In this document: one piece after another, positions 43,467 through 52,796 of the stretch
Layout of the letters: the number at the start of each line of letters is the position of its first letter
How positions within the stretch are numbered: the stretch's first letter is position 1
Assembly (NCBI RefSeq): GCF_002119665.1
Contig: NZ_CP021111.1
Span: forward strand, 1,550,001-1,614,000
Length of the DNA: 64,000 nucleotides
From: Bordetella genomosp. 13
GTDB lineage: Bacteria > Pseudomonadota > Gammaproteobacteria > Burkholderiales > Burkholderiaceae_B
Reading direction: 5' to 3'
Translations under genes and position numbers: made by a program
Notes under the pieces: generated by a model
Told to the model about the DNA's origin: nothing
Databases searched by the model: none
Seen by the model: only the letters and a program-made list of their open reading frames with translations

Positions 43467-45956
43467 ATGCATCCATTGAAGCGTTGCGCCAGCCTGTGCC
43501 TGGCCGTGGGATTGCTTGGGTTCCTGGGCGGCTGCGCCACCCGCGGCGGCGACCAGGCCGCCATCGACATGCCGGGGCTGACGCAGCCCGTCGAGATCGT
43601 GCGCGACAAGCACGGCGTGTCGCACATCTATGCGCAGAACGAGCACGACCTGTTCTATGCGCAGGGCTTCGCGGCCGCGCGCGACCGCCTGTGGCAGCTG
43701 GACCTGTGGCGCCGCCAGGGCGAGGGCAAGATGGCTGAGCAGTTCGGCCCGCGCTTCATCGAACAGGACCGCGCCGCCCGCATGTTCCTCTATCGCGGCG
43801 ACCTCGAGGCGGAGTTCGCCAGTTATCACCCGCGCGGCAAGGCCATCCTGACGTCTTTCGCCGCCGGCATCAACGCCTATGTGGATTGGGTGAAGGCGCA
43901 TCCCGAACAGATGCCTGAAGAGTTCCGCCTGACCGGCACGCGGCCCGGCTACTGGAGCCCGCAGACCTCGCTGATCCGCCTGTTCGGCCTTACGCGCAAC
44001 GTGACCAGCGAGGTCAGGCTGTCGCAGCAGATCGCCGCGCTGGGCCTGAACGCCGTGCAGAACCTCAGCGTGTTTGAACCGCCGATCGCGCTGCAGGTGC
44101 CGGCCGGGCTGGACGTGCGCACCATCAACCAGAACATCCTGGCCAGTTATCAGCTGGCTCGCAACGGCCAGCCCTTCACCGCGGCCGACTTCCCGAACAG
44201 CCCGCTGGGCATGGCGGAACGAAGCAAGCTGGCGGAAACGCTGTCGTCGACGCGCCTGGCGGCGATGGATCCGCAGTTCGATCCCATGACGCCGCGCTAC
44301 GAGAGCAACAACTGGGTCCTGGCCGGCCAGCGCACGGCCACCGGCAAGCCCATCCTGGCCGGCGACCCCCACCGCGCCATCGCCATGCCGTCGCTGCGCT
44401 ACATGGTGCACCTGAATGCGCCCGGCTGGAACGTGATCGGCGCCGGCGAGCCCGCCTTGCCCGGGGTGTCCATGGGCCACAACGACCGCATCGCCTTCGG
44501 CCTGACCATCTTCGCGTTCGGCGACGAGGAGGACCTGTATGTCTACGACATCAACCCGCTCAATCCGAACCAGTACCGCTATCGCGGCGGCTGGGAAGAC
44601 ATGCGCACGGTGAACGAGACCATTGCAGTGCGCGGGCAGGGCAGCGTGCAGGGCGCGGTGAAGTTCACGCGCCACGGCCCCGTGCTGTTCGAGGACAAGG
44701 CCAACCGCAAGGCATACGCGCTGCGCGCCGCTTACCTCGAGTTTCCGGGTACGGCCGCCTATCTGGCCAGCCTGCGCCTGAACCAGGCGCAGAACTGGAG
44801 CGAGTTCGTGGCCGGCATGCAGCGCCACTACACGCCCAGCGAGAACATGGTGTATGCCGACGTGGACGGCAACATCGGCTGGTTCGGCGGCAGCATCGCG
44901 CCCATCCGGCCGCGCCAGGACTGGTCCGGCATGCTGCCCGTGCCGGGCGACGGCACGTACGAATGGAATGGCTTCCTGAATCCCAACGCCTTGCCCACGC
45001 TGCAGAACCCGCCCGAGGGCTACATCGCCACCGCCAACGAATTCAACCTGCCCAAGGACTACGCCTATACCGAGATGTCCGGGCGCTCGTGGGCGGAGCC
45101 ATTCCGCGTGCTGCGCATCCGCGAGGTGCTGAGCGGCGCGCAGGGCGCGACGGTGCAGCAGTCGCAGCAACTGCAGTTCGACAATCTCTCGCTGCCGGCG
45201 CGCCGCATGGCCGAGTTCGCGCGCGGCCTGAACTCGGCGGATCCGCGCGTGATGGACGGCCTGGAACTGCTGAAAGACTGGGACGGCCGTATGGAAGTCG
45301 ACTCGCGCGCGGCGACGGTGTATTCGTTCTGGATGCCCGAAGTGATCTCGCGCGTGACCGGCTTGTACGTGCCCGCCAATGGCCGCGCGATCTTCGGCAA
45401 CCTGGCCACGGGCAAGGTGCTGGAAAAACTGGCCAGTCCGGATGCGACCTTCGGCCCCCGTCCGCAAGAAGGACGCGACGCGCTGCTGCTGGCCGCGCTG
45501 GCGGACGGTATGACCAAGCTGCGCGCCCAGGCCGGCAACGACACGTCGAAGTGGGAGTGGGGCAACCTGCATCACATCCAGTTCAATCACGCGCTGGCGC
45601 CTCTGCTCAGCCCGCAGACCGCACAGGCGTACGCCACCCCGCGCTATCCGGTGGGCGGCGACAACGATACCGTGCATCGTGCCACTTTCCGTCGGTCCGA
45701 TTTTCGCGTGACCAGCGGGGCGTCCTATCGCCAGGTCATCGACGTGTCGAACTGGGACAACTCGGTGGCGCAGAACGTGCCCGGCCAGTCGGCCGACCCG
45801 CGCAGCCCGCACTACAAGGACCTGATCGAAGGCTGGGCCAAGGGCGAGTACTTCCCGATGGCGTTCAGCCGCGCCAAGGTCGAAAGCGAGGCCGGCGACA
45901 AGGTGCTGCTGCGGCCGGCCCCGAGCCGCACGGCGCCGGCGTCCGCGCCGCGCTGA
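43467..45956 (+). CDS. Penicillin acylase family (Ntn-hydrolase) lipoprotein
   Basis: 829 residues. A lipoprotein signal ends at LGFLGGC (Cys about residue 22), so it is probably anchored in the periplasm or outer membrane. The alpha chain contains IYAQNEHDLFYAQGFAAARDRLWQLD, and the autoprocessing Ser lies in YESNNWVLAG (S280), the new N-terminus of the beta chain. LAGDPHR and VSMGHNDRIAFGLT follow as in the family. Substrates could be acyl-homoserine lactones or other amides; the sequence does not decide. GGAGGGAGAG precedes the ATG at 43467. Monocistronic, followed by a hairpin. Confidence 0.92.
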   Translation: MHPLKRCASLCLAVGLLGFLGGCATRGGDQAAIDMPGLTQPVEIVRDKHGVSHIYAQNEHDLFYAQGFAAARDRLWQLDLWRRQGEGKMAEQFGPRFIEQDRAARMFLYRGDLEAEFASYHPRGKAILTSFAAGINAYVDWVKAHPEQMPEEFRLTGTRPGYWSPQTSLIRLFGLTRNVTSEVRLSQQIAALGLNAVQNLSVFEPPIALQVPAGLDVRTINQNILASYQLARNGQPFTAADFPNSPLGMAERSKLAETLSSTRLAAMDPQFDPMTPRYESNNWVLAGQRTATGKPILAGDPHRAIAMPSLRYMVHLNAPGWNVIGAGEPALPGVSMGHNDRIAFGLTIFAFGDEEDLYVYDINPLNPNQYRYRGGWEDMRTVNETIAVRGQGSVQGAVKFTRHGPVLFEDKANRKAYALRAAYLEFPGTAAYLASLRLNQAQNWSEFVAGMQRHYTPSENMVYADVDGNIGWFGGSIAPIRPRQDWSGMLPVPGDGTYEWNGFLNPNALPTLQNPPEGYIATANEFNLPKDYAYTEMSGRSWAEPFRVLRIREVLSGAQGATVQQSQQLQFDNLSLPARRMAEFARGLNSADPRVMDGLELLKDWDGRMEVDSRAATVYSFWMPEVISRVTGLYVPANGRAIFGNLATGKVLEKLASPDATFGPRPQEGRDALLLAALADGMTKLRAQAGNDTSKWEWGNLHHIQFNHALAPLLSPQTAQAYATPRYPVGGDNDTVHRATFRRSDFRVTSGASYRQVIDVSNWDNSVAQNVPGQSADPRSPHYKDLIEGWAKGEYFPMAFSRAKVESEAGDKVLLRPAPSRTAPASAPR

Positions 45957-46343
45957 TACACGCCTGCCGGACAGGGCAGGGCGGATACGTCGGTTTCGCC
46001 GTATCCGTCCTGGCCGAAGAACCGGCCGCCAGGGTGGCGCGCGAACCGTCCCCCGCTATAATGCCGCCCGGGTACGTTCAGGTTTCGCGGCAGGCACAGC
46101 GGGGCGCACGGCGCGGTTGGGCAGGCATCGAAAACAATAAAAGGGCAGGCCCAGGCGATGAGGCATGTGTCCGCACGTGGCACTCTCATCAGACTCACAC
46201 AGGTCCCCAGGCTTTCTGTCTCGGCGGACGGTGCCCTCATGCCTGGATAAATGTATCATTCCGTAGCCAAATCCCATCGGCTGTCACACGGCCTACATAT
46301 CGAAGACTTAGCATCCAGCGTAATTCAGCCGGATGATCAGGTT
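45957..46343. other. Intergenic region upstream of the sia operon, with possible promoter and structured transcript
   Basis: 387 bases. A perfect TATAAT at 46057-46062 has only a poor -35 partner. Downstream, AGGCATG (46161-46167) and GTCCGC (46169-46174) can pair with CATGCCT (46238-46244) and GCGGAC (46224-46229), giving a nested long hairpin. This could be a structured 5' leader of the sia operon or a small RNA. Base composition drops from about 46245 to 46343, just before siaA, which could hold a second promoter. No protein gene is convincing here. Confidence 0.4.
45982..46007. terminator. Hairpin downstream of the acylase gene
   Basis: An 8-bp perfect stem (45982-45989 with 46000-46007) closing a 10-base loop, 25 bases after the acylase stop. 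No T-run follows, so it is a weak or Rho-assisted terminator at best. Confidence 0.4.
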
Positions 46344-47585
46344 ATGCACGCAGCGTTCACCCATTTCCGTCGTCCCGATACGCCGGGAGGCCATCGCTGC
46401 GCGGGCGACCTCTGCCACGAAATGCCCACCATCGATGTGTCGGGCACCAACTCGATGGTCATGGATGTCTTCTCGTCCCGCCGCGACATGACCAGCCTGG
46501 CCGTCGTCGAAGACGACCGGCCCATCGGGCTGATCAACCGCAACATCTTCCTGTCTCAGATGAGCAAGCCATTTCATCGCGAGCTCTACGACAAGAAGAG
46601 CTGCATCGCCTTCATGGACAAGGAACCGCTGATTGTCGATGCCGGCATGAGCATCGAGGAACTGACGTTCAAGACGGTCGAGTTCGGCGAAAAGGCGCTG
46701 GCCGACGGTTTCATCGTCACGCGCGACGGGCGCTTCGCCGGGCTGGGCAACGGCCTGCAGCTGATGAGCGCGGTCGCGTCGATGCAGGCCGAAAAGAACC
46801 GCCAGATCATGCAGAGCATCGAGTACGCCAGCGTGATCCAGCGCGCCATGCTGCGCGTCTCGCGCGAAGCGCTCGCCTCCACGCTGCAGGACGCGGCGCT
46901 GGTCTGGCAGCCGCGCGACGTGGTCGGCGGCGACTTCTATCATTTCGCGCCTCATGCCGACGGCTGGTTCGGCGCGGTGGCCGACTGCACGGGCCACGGC
47001 GTGCCGGGCGCCTTCATGACGCTGATCGCATCCTCGGCGCTGTCCAAGGCGCTGGAGCAGCTCGGCCCGCGCGACCCGGCGGCGCTGCTGTCGGCGGTCA
47101 ACCGCAGCGTCAAGGGACTGCTGGGGCAGGTGCATGGCGTCGACGAGACGCCCGAGTCGGACGACGGGCTCGACGCCGCGTTCTTCTGGTTCGACAAGCA
47201 GCGCCACGAGCTGCGCTTCGCCGGCGCGCGCATCGCCGTGCACGTGCTGCCTCCCGGCGCCGAGAAGTTCGAATCGGTGGCCGGCCAGCGCATGGGCGTG
47301 GGCTATGTCGACAGCCACGCCGACTACACGTGGACCGAAGTCCGCATCGAACTGCCGCCGGGCAGCCTGCTGTTCATCACCACCGACGGGCTGACCGACC
47401 AGATCGGCGGCCCGCGCAAGATCGGCTTCGGCAAGCGCCGTGCATGCGAGGCCATCCTGGCGCACCGCGGCGCGTCCGCCCACGCCATCTGCGAACAACT
47501 GAAGCAGGCGCTGGCGCAGTGGCAGGGCTCTCAGGCCCGCCGCGACGACGTCACCTTATTTTGTGCCCGCATTCAGGAACATTGA
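46344..47585 (+). CDS. siaA: SiaA-like PP2C (SpoIIE) phosphatase with CBS-like N-terminal region
   Basis: 413 residues. Residues about 15-140 look like a CBS pair (DLCHEMPTIDVSGT, TSLAVVEDDRPIGLINRNIFL, then a second unit ending DGRFAGLGNG). A short helix (about 150-185) leads to the PP2C/SpoIIE domain with metal sites in PRDVVGGDFYHF, ADCTGHGVPGAFMTLIA and TTDGLTDQ. SiaA removes the phosphate from SiaC. The P. aeruginosa protein has a membrane sensor and HAMP; this one is soluble. An in-frame ATG exists at 46251, but the sequence before 46344 has atypical composition, so I place the start at 46344. TGATG overlap with siaB. Confidence 0.88.
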   Translation: MHAAFTHFRRPDTPGGHRCAGDLCHEMPTIDVSGTNSMVMDVFSSRRDMTSLAVVEDDRPIGLINRNIFLSQMSKPFHRELYDKKSCIAFMDKEPLIVDAGMSIEELTFKTVEFGEKALADGFIVTRDGRFAGLGNGLQLMSAVASMQAEKNRQIMQSIEYASVIQRAMLRVSREALASTLQDAALVWQPRDVVGGDFYHFAPHADGWFGAVADCTGHGVPGAFMTLIASSALSKALEQLGPRDPAALLSAVNRSVKGLLGQVHGVDETPESDDGLDAAFFWFDKQRHELRFAGARIAVHVLPPGAEKFESVAGQRMGVGYVDSHADYTWTEVRIELPPGSLLFITTDGLTDQIGGPRKIGFGKRRACEAILAHRGASAHAICEQLKQALAQWQGSQARRDDVTLFCARIQEH

Positions 47586-48154
47586 TGAATATCGAGCATT
47601 TGCTAGGCCGGGACAGCGCGTTCTTCGAACTGGCCCAGCGTCGCAACGTGATTTTCTATCACAAGGGATACTTCTCCCACAGCATCATCGCGGCGATGGC
47701 CGAGGTCGTGAAACTGCAGCTCGAGGTCTCGGGGGTCAGCGGTCCCACGCGTCGCAAGCTGTTCTCGTCCTTCGTCGAGCTGTCGCAGAACATCATCCAC
47801 TACTCGTCCGACGCGCTGGTGCCGGGAGGCCCGACCACCGGCGCGCTGCGCGAGGGCGCGGTGTGCATCACCGCCGACGGCGACCGCCACCTGATGCTGT
47901 GCGTGAACCCGATGTCGACCGCCGACGTGGGCACGTTGCGCGACAAGCTGGAGCCCCTGCGCACCATGTCGCTGGAACAGATCAAACAGGCATACAAGGT
48001 ATCATTGCGTGCCGAGACTCCCGAGGACAGCAAGGGCGCCGGACTGGGCTTCCTGACCATGGCGCGCGACGCCAGCGCTCCCCTGGAGTTCGCGTTCCAT
48101 CCCCGCGCCGACGATCCCGACACCACCCTGTTCTGCCTGAAGGCCATCATCTAA
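47585..48154 (+). CDS. siaB: SiaB-like protein kinase
   Basis: 189 residues of GHKL-like fold. SSFVELSQNIIHYSSDAL resembles the helix with the catalytic Asn (ELSQNI), and KGAGLGFLTMARDA is the glycine lid region. In Pseudomonas SiaB phosphorylates SiaC, opposing SiaA; the pair sets the level of free SiaC. The gene overlaps siaA by one base (TGATG) and ends 18 bases before siaC, as in the Pseudomonas siaABCD operon. Confidence 0.9.
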   Translation: MNIEHLLGRDSAFFELAQRRNVIFYHKGYFSHSIIAAMAEVVKLQLEVSGVSGPTRRKLFSSFVELSQNIIHYSSDALVPGGPTTGALREGAVCITADGDRHLMLCVNPMSTADVGTLRDKLEPLRTMSLEQIKQAYKVSLRAETPEDSKGAGLGFLTMARDASAPLEFAFHPRADDPDTTLFCLKAII

Positions 48155-48172
48155 GCAAGATCGACACGAGCC

Positions 48173-48562
48173 ATGGACAATCTGTATATCGCCGCTACGG
48201 CAACGTCTCCCGAAGTCGATTTTCGCTTCGACCAACACCTGCTGGCGCTGTCCGGGGAGTCCTACCCCGAGAACGCCGCGGCCTTCTATGCCCCCATCAT
48301 CGAACAGCTGCGCGCCTATCTGGCCGGCTGCGACGGCACCACGATCACCGCCAACGTGGCGCTGTCCTATTTCAACAGCTCCAGCACCAAGATGCTGTTC
48401 AGCATCTTCGATGCGCTGAACGAAGCCGCGGAGTCGGGCAACCGCGTGATGCTCAACTGGTATCACGACGATGAAGACGAGACCATTCTCGAGTTCGGCG
48501 AAGAACTGCAGGCCGACTTCACCGCCATCGACTTCACCGACCGCCCGGTTTCCGCACGATAA
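48173..48562 (+). CDS. siaC: SiaC-like phospho-switch protein (DUF1987 family)
   Basis: 129 residues. ALSGESYPENAAAFYAPIIEQL and VALSYFNSSSTKMLFSIFDAL are typical of the family. The Ser/Thr cluster in YFNSSSTK (S69-T72) includes the likely phosphorylation site (Thr68 in P. aeruginosa by established work; the exact equivalent here is inferred). Unphosphorylated SiaC binds and activates SiaD. Small, soluble and acidic at the end (WYHDDEDETILEFGEEL). Confidence 0.92.
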   Translation: MDNLYIAATATSPEVDFRFDQHLLALSGESYPENAAAFYAPIIEQLRAYLAGCDGTTITANVALSYFNSSSTKMLFSIFDALNEAAESGNRVMLNWYHDDEDETILEFGEELQADFTAIDFTDRPVSAR

Positions 48563-48570
48563 GGATATCG

Positions 48571-49341
48571 ATGCCAGCTTCTGGTTTCCCCCAGGATGCC
48601 GCTACGAGCGGCGCACCGGACCTGTTCAAGAGCGAGAACGAAGCGCTCGAGAAAGCCCGCGCGGCCTTCGACACGGCGTCCGCGGACGGGCAGCACTACA
48701 GGCAGTCGCTGGGTGAGCTGATCGGGCATTTCGAACGCCTGATGCGCGAAACCAGGCGCCTGATCGGCCGCAGCGACCGCGCCGAGCGCGAGATGCACGC
48801 GCTCAACATCCAGCTGCAGGCCCTGGCCCAGCAGCTCGAATACCGCGCCACGCACGATGCCCTGACCGGCGTGTTGAACCGCAGCGCGGTCATCGAGCTG
48901 GCCAGCAAGGCGCTGGCAGAGGGCAGCGCCGTGATGATCGTGCTGGACATCGACCACTTCAAGCGCATCAACGACGAGTTCGGCCATCCCGCGGGCGACG
49001 CGGTCATCCTGGGCATCGTCACCTGCCTGCGCCGCATCGTCGGCGATGCCGGCATCATCGGCCGGGTGGGCGGCGAAGAGTTCACCGTGCTGCTGCCGGG
49101 CTACGAACTCGACCAGGCCGTCGAGCTGGCCGACGCCATGCGCGACGCCATCGCCACCCATCGCTTCTCGGTGCCGGTCGAGCGCCAGATCACGGCCAGT
49201 TTCGGGCTCAGCGCCAACCAGGGCGGCACCGATTTCGACACCGCCTACGGCGCGGCCGACGCGGCCCTGTACGCCGCCAAGCGCGCGGGACGCAATCGCG
49301 TCGAAGTCGCCGCCAGCACGGAGCCGGGCGGCGCGGCCTGA
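48571..49341 (+). CDS. siaD: SiaD-like diguanylate cyclase (GGDEF)
   Basis: 256 residues. The N-terminal helical region (about 20-90) is the SiaC-binding stalk, followed by the GGDEF domain: THDALTGVLNR, LDIDHFKRINDEFGH and GRVGGEEFTVLLPG. The active site is intact, so it should make cyclic-di-GMP. The four residues at the usual RxxD inhibitory-site position before GGEEF do not form that motif, so product inhibition at the I-site is not expected. It begins 8 bases after siaC and closes the operon. Confidence 0.93.
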   Translation: MPASGFPQDAATSGAPDLFKSENEALEKARAAFDTASADGQHYRQSLGELIGHFERLMRETRRLIGRSDRAEREMHALNIQLQALAQQLEYRATHDALTGVLNRSAVIELASKALAEGSAVMIVLDIDHFKRINDEFGHPAGDAVILGIVTCLRRIVGDAGIIGRVGGEEFTVLLPGYELDQAVELADAMRDAIATHRFSVPVERQITASFGLSANQGGTDFDTAYGAADAALYAAKRAGRNRVEVAASTEPGGAA

Positions 49342-49530
49342 GGCGGCCGCTCGCCGCTGGCGCGCTCCAGTCACGTCTTTCGTCGCTGCCCGCCGGCCGG
49401 GCAGGGCGTTGCGCCGAGGCCCGAACTGGGCCAGTATGCCTGGCTGCGGACGAAGCATCGAGCCGTCCGCCAACGATCCGATTCCATCATGCCGACGCCT
49501 GCCCGGCGCGGCGCAGCCGGAGCCTCGTCC

Positions 49531-51177
49531 ATGCCAGCAGCCCACCTCGTCACCGACGCCTTGTCGCGCGCCGGCGTCAAGACGGTATTCAGTCTGTCCG
49601 GCAACCAGATCATGCCGATCTACGATGCGTGCATCGATGCCGGCATCCGCATCGTGCACGTGCGCCACGAGGCCGCGGCGGTGTACATGGCCGATGCATG
49701 GGCGCAGCTCACCGGAGAGATCGGCGTGGCGCTGCTGACCGCGGCGCCGGGCATTACCAACGGCCTGTCGCCGTTGTACTCCGCGCGCATGGCCGAGAGC
49801 CCGGTGCTGGTGCTGTCTGGCGATTCGCCGCTGTCGGCCGACGGCATGGGCGCATTCCAGGAGCTGGCGCAGACGGACATCACCCGGCCGCTGGTCAAGC
49901 ATGCCGTGCGCTGCACGCGGGCCGGCGCGATGGGCAGCGACGTGGCGCAGGCCATCACCGTGGCGCTGTCGGGCAGGCCGGGGCCGGTGCACGTGGCCTT
50001 GCCCTTCGATCTGCTGCAGCAAGAGGTTGCCGAGACGGACGCGATACGTCCGCACGTGCCGCGCCGCCAGCGCACCGAACTGCCGGCCGACCGCGCACAG
50101 GCCATCGTGCGGCGCCTGGCCGCAGCCAGCCGTCCGCTCGTGCTGGTGGGGCCGATGCAGAACGCCAGCCGCGCGGGCGATCGCCTGCGCGTGGCCCGGC
50201 AGGCCCTGCAGGCGCCCGTCGTTCCCATGGAAAGCCCGCGCGGCCTGCGCGATCCGTCGTTGGGCGCCTTCGCTGGCGTGCTGGCGGAAGCGGACCTCGT
50301 CGTCCTGCTGGGCAAGCCGCTGGATTTCACGGTGGCGCACGGCCGCGCGCCGTCGTTCGCGCCAGGCGCCGACGTCATCGTGGTGGATCCGGACGAAGCG
50401 CTGGTCCGGCGCGCCATCCAGGTGTTGGGGCCACGCCTGCATGCGCATGCGGCGGCCGACGCCGATGCGGCGCTGGAGGCGCTGTGCGAAGCGGCCGGCG
50501 CGGTCGACTCGCGCGAAACCTGGATGGCCCGCGTGGACGCAGCCATCGCCACGCGTGTGCTGGCGTCGACGCCGAATGACAAGGACACAGCCGGCAAACC
50601 GCGCTCGCAGGCGGTGTGCGAGGCGGTGCAGGAGTTCCTGCGGCAGGCGACAGACCCCATCCTGATCTGCGACGGCGGCGAGTTCGGCCAGTGGGCGCAG
50701 GCCTACTGCACGGCGCCCACGCGCGTGGTCAACGGCGTGTCCGGCGCCATAGGCGGGTCGCTGTGCTATGCGGTCGCCGCGAGCCTGGCGCGGCCGGACG
50801 CCACCGTGGTGGCCCTGCTGGGCGACGGCACGGCGGGATTCCACCTGTCGGAGTACGAGACCGCGGCGCGCGAGGGCGCGCGCTTCGTGGCGGTGGTGGG
50901 CAACGACGCGCGCTGGAATGCCGAGCACGTCATCCAGCTGCGCGAGTACGGCGCGCATCGCCTGTATGGCTGCGCGCTCGGCACCAGCGTCCGCTATGAC
51001 GCGGCTGCGCAGGCGCTGGGCGGGCATGGCGCGCACGTGGCCAGTACAGCCGCGCTGGCCGCGGCGCTGGCCGAGGCGCTCGCCACCGGCCTGCCGGCAT
51101 GCGTCAACGTGGAGATCGACGGTCAGGCCGCGCCGGTGTTCGCCTCGGGCGGCATCCTGGGGCAGGGGCCGCACTGA
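49531..51177 (+). CDS. Thiamine-diphosphate enzyme, acetolactate-synthase-like
   Basis: 548 residues with the three-domain ThDP decarboxylase layout. The N-terminal PYR domain has the catalytic Glu in VRHEAAAVYMADAW. A middle domain (about 190-330) follows, and the C-terminal PP domain has the cofactor motif GDGTAGFHLSEYETAAREG...VVGNDARWN. It resembles ALS-like and oxalyl-CoA decarboxylase-like proteins of catabolic loci; the substrate is not evident. No small regulatory ilvN-type subunit is present, so a biosynthetic ALS is unlikely. GGAG lies 8 bases before the ATG at 49531; the ATG at 49489 has none. Convergent with mmsA, 15 bases apart. Confidence 0.9.
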   Translation: MPAAHLVTDALSRAGVKTVFSLSGNQIMPIYDACIDAGIRIVHVRHEAAAVYMADAWAQLTGEIGVALLTAAPGITNGLSPLYSARMAESPVLVLSGDSPLSADGMGAFQELAQTDITRPLVKHAVRCTRAGAMGSDVAQAITVALSGRPGPVHVALPFDLLQQEVAETDAIRPHVPRRQRTELPADRAQAIVRRLAAASRPLVLVGPMQNASRAGDRLRVARQALQAPVVPMESPRGLRDPSLGAFAGVLAEADLVVLLGKPLDFTVAHGRAPSFAPGADVIVVDPDEALVRRAIQVLGPRLHAHAAADADAALEALCEAAGAVDSRETWMARVDAAIATRVLASTPNDKDTAGKPRSQAVCEAVQEFLRQATDPILICDGGEFGQWAQAYCTAPTRVVNGVSGAIGGSLCYAVAASLARPDATVVALLGDGTAGFHLSEYETAAREGARFVAVVGNDARWNAEHVIQLREYGAHRLYGCALGTSVRYDAAAQALGGHGAHVASTAALAAALAEALATGLPACVNVEIDGQAAPVFASGGILGQGPH

Positions 51178-51192
51178 GGCGCGGGCAGGCGG

Positions 51193-52707
51193 CTATTTGG
51201 CGGTAGGCATGGCGAACTCCGCGCCCTTGCCGATGCTTTCCGGCCAGCGCTGCATGATGGACTTCTGGCGCGTATAGAAGCGCACGCCTTCTTCGCCATA
51301 AGCATGCATGTCGCCGAACAGGCTCTTCTTCCAGCCGCCGAAGCTGTGCCAGGCCATGGGCACCGGGATGGGCACGTTGATGCCCACCATGCCCACCTTG
51401 ATCTGGCGCGAGAACTCGCGGGCCACGTTGCCGTCGCGGGTATAGCAGGCCACGCCATTGCCGAACTCGTGCGCGTTGATAAGGCGCACGGCTTCGGCGA
51501 AGTCGGGCACGCGCACGCAGCACAGCACCGGCCCGAAGATCTCTTCGCGATAGATCTTCATCTCGGGGGTCACGTGGTCGAACAGCGTGCCGCCGGTGAA
51601 GAAGCCCGACTCGTGTCCCGGCACCTTGAAGCCGCGTCCGTCCACCACCAGCCTGGCGCCTTCCTCGACTCCCGCGGCGATGTAGCCCTCAATGCGTTCC
51701 AGCGCCTGGCGGGTCACGATGGGACCCATCTCGGCATCGAGCTCCATGCCGTTCTTGATGACCAGCGAGCTTGCGCGGTCGGCCAGCTTGGGCATGACGC
51801 GGTCCGCCGCCTCGCCCACCAGCACGGCCACCGAGATGGCCATGCAGCGTTCGCCCGCGCTGCCATAGGCCGCGCCGATGAGGCCGTCCACTACCTGGTC
51901 CAGGTCGGCGTCGGGCATGACCACCATGTGGTTCTTGGCGCCGCCCAGCGCCTGCACGCGCTTGCCGTTGCGCGCGCCGGTCTCGTAGATGTATTGGGCG
52001 ATGGGCGTGGAACCCACGAAGCTCAGCGCCTCGACGTCCGGATGGTGCAGCAGCGCGTCGACGGCTTCCTTGTCGCCGTTGACCACGTTGAACACGCCGC
52101 CGGGCAGGCCGGCCTCGGTAAGCAGGCGCGCCATGAACAGGCCCGCCGAAGGGTCGCGTTCGCTGGGCTTGAGCACGAAGGTGTTGCCGCAGGCCAGCGC
52201 CACCGGAAACATCCAGCACGGCACCATGCACGGGAAGTTGAAGGGCGTGACGCCCGCCACCACGCCCAGCGGCTGGCGCATGGTCCAGTTGTCGATGCCG
52301 GTGGACACCTGGTCGGTGTAGTCGCCCTTGAGCAGTTGAGGAATGCCGCAGGCGAACTCGACGATTTCGATGCCGCGCGTGACCTCGCCCTGGGCGTCCG
52401 TGAACACCTTGCCGTGTTCGGCGGTGATGATGGCGGCCAGTTCGTCGCGCTGCTCGTTCAGCAGGGCGAGGAATCGGTTGAGGACGCGCGCGCGGCGGAT
52501 CGGCGGCGTGGAGGACCAGCCGGGCAGGGCGGCGCGAGCCGCGGCGACGGCGGCGTCGACCTCGGCCGCGCTGGCCAGCGACACCTGCCGCGCAACCTGG
52601 CCCAGGGCGGGGTTGTAGACGTCGGCGCTGCGGCCGCTGCTGCCTGGCACGGTCTTGCCGTTGATGTAGTGACCCAGCGTTCCCTGGTGTGCGTATGCCT
52701 GCGGCAT
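51193..52707 (-). CDS. mmsA: CoA-acylating methylmalonate-semialdehyde dehydrogenase
   Basis: 504-residue aldehyde dehydrogenase. The nucleophile is Cys in [11 protein letters not shown]. The usual general-base Glu in the ELGGK motif is replaced in [12 protein letters not shown], the hallmark of the CoA-dependent MMSDH branch. [22 protein letters not shown] is also typical. It converts (methyl)malonate semialdehyde, NAD+ and CoA to acyl-CoA and CO2 in valine, beta-alanine or inositol catabolism. The frame continues to 52809, but CGGAGA 8 bases before the ATG at 52707 marks the start. It is divergent from an IclR gene, which is the likely regulator. Confidence 0.93.
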   Translation of the reverse strand: MPQAYAHQGTLGHYINGKTVPGSSGRSADVYNPALGQVARQVSLASAAEVDAAVAAARAALPGWSSTPPIRRARVLNRFLALLNEQRDELAAIITAEHGKVFTDAQGEVTRGIEIVEFACGIPQLLKGDYTDQVSTGIDNWTMRQPLGVVAGVTPFNFPCMVPCWMFPVALACGNTFVLKPSERDPSAGLFMARLLTEAGLPGGVFNVVNGDKEAVDALLHHPDVEALSFVGSTPIAQYIYETGARNGKRVQALGGAKNHMVVMPDADLDQVVDGLIGAAYGSAGERCMAISVAVLVGEAADRVMPKLADRASSLVIKNGMELDAEMGPIVTRQALERIEGYIAAGVEEGARLVVDGRGFKVPGHESGFFTGGTLFDHVTPEMKIYREEIFGPVLCCVRVPDFAEAVRLINAHEFGNGVACYTRDGNVAREFSRQIKVGMVGINVPIPVPMAWHSFGGWKKSLFGDMHAYGEEGVRFYTRQKSIMQRWPESIGKGAEFAMPTAK

Positions 52708-52766
52708 GGTCGAATTCTCCGATGGTCCAGTGGCGTGCATTGCGCGCCGCTGGCGATGATTCAGCG

Positions 52767-52796
52767 TTGACTTGTGTTCGGTTCGTTCAATATAAT
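52767..52796 (+). promoter_or_regulatory. Sigma70-like promoter of the IclR gene
   Basis: TTGACT (52767-52772), an 18-base spacer and TATAAT (52791-52796), ending 33 bases before the IclR start codon. Near-consensus; the -10 lies inside the palindrome described next, which implies autorepression. Confidence 0.7.

Noticed and set aside
43395..45812. 805-residue open frame on the minus strand
   Set aside because: Antisense to the acylase, which has a lipobox and an active-site Ser in the other strand.
46251..46343. Upstream ATG giving SiaA 31 more residues
   Set aside because: The segment is AT-richer than coding sequence here, has no ribosome site and does not extend the CBS region.
48463..51174. 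903-residue open frame on the minus strand
   Set aside because: Crosses two well-supported plus-strand genes (SiaD-like cyclase and ThDP enzyme) and has shadow composition.
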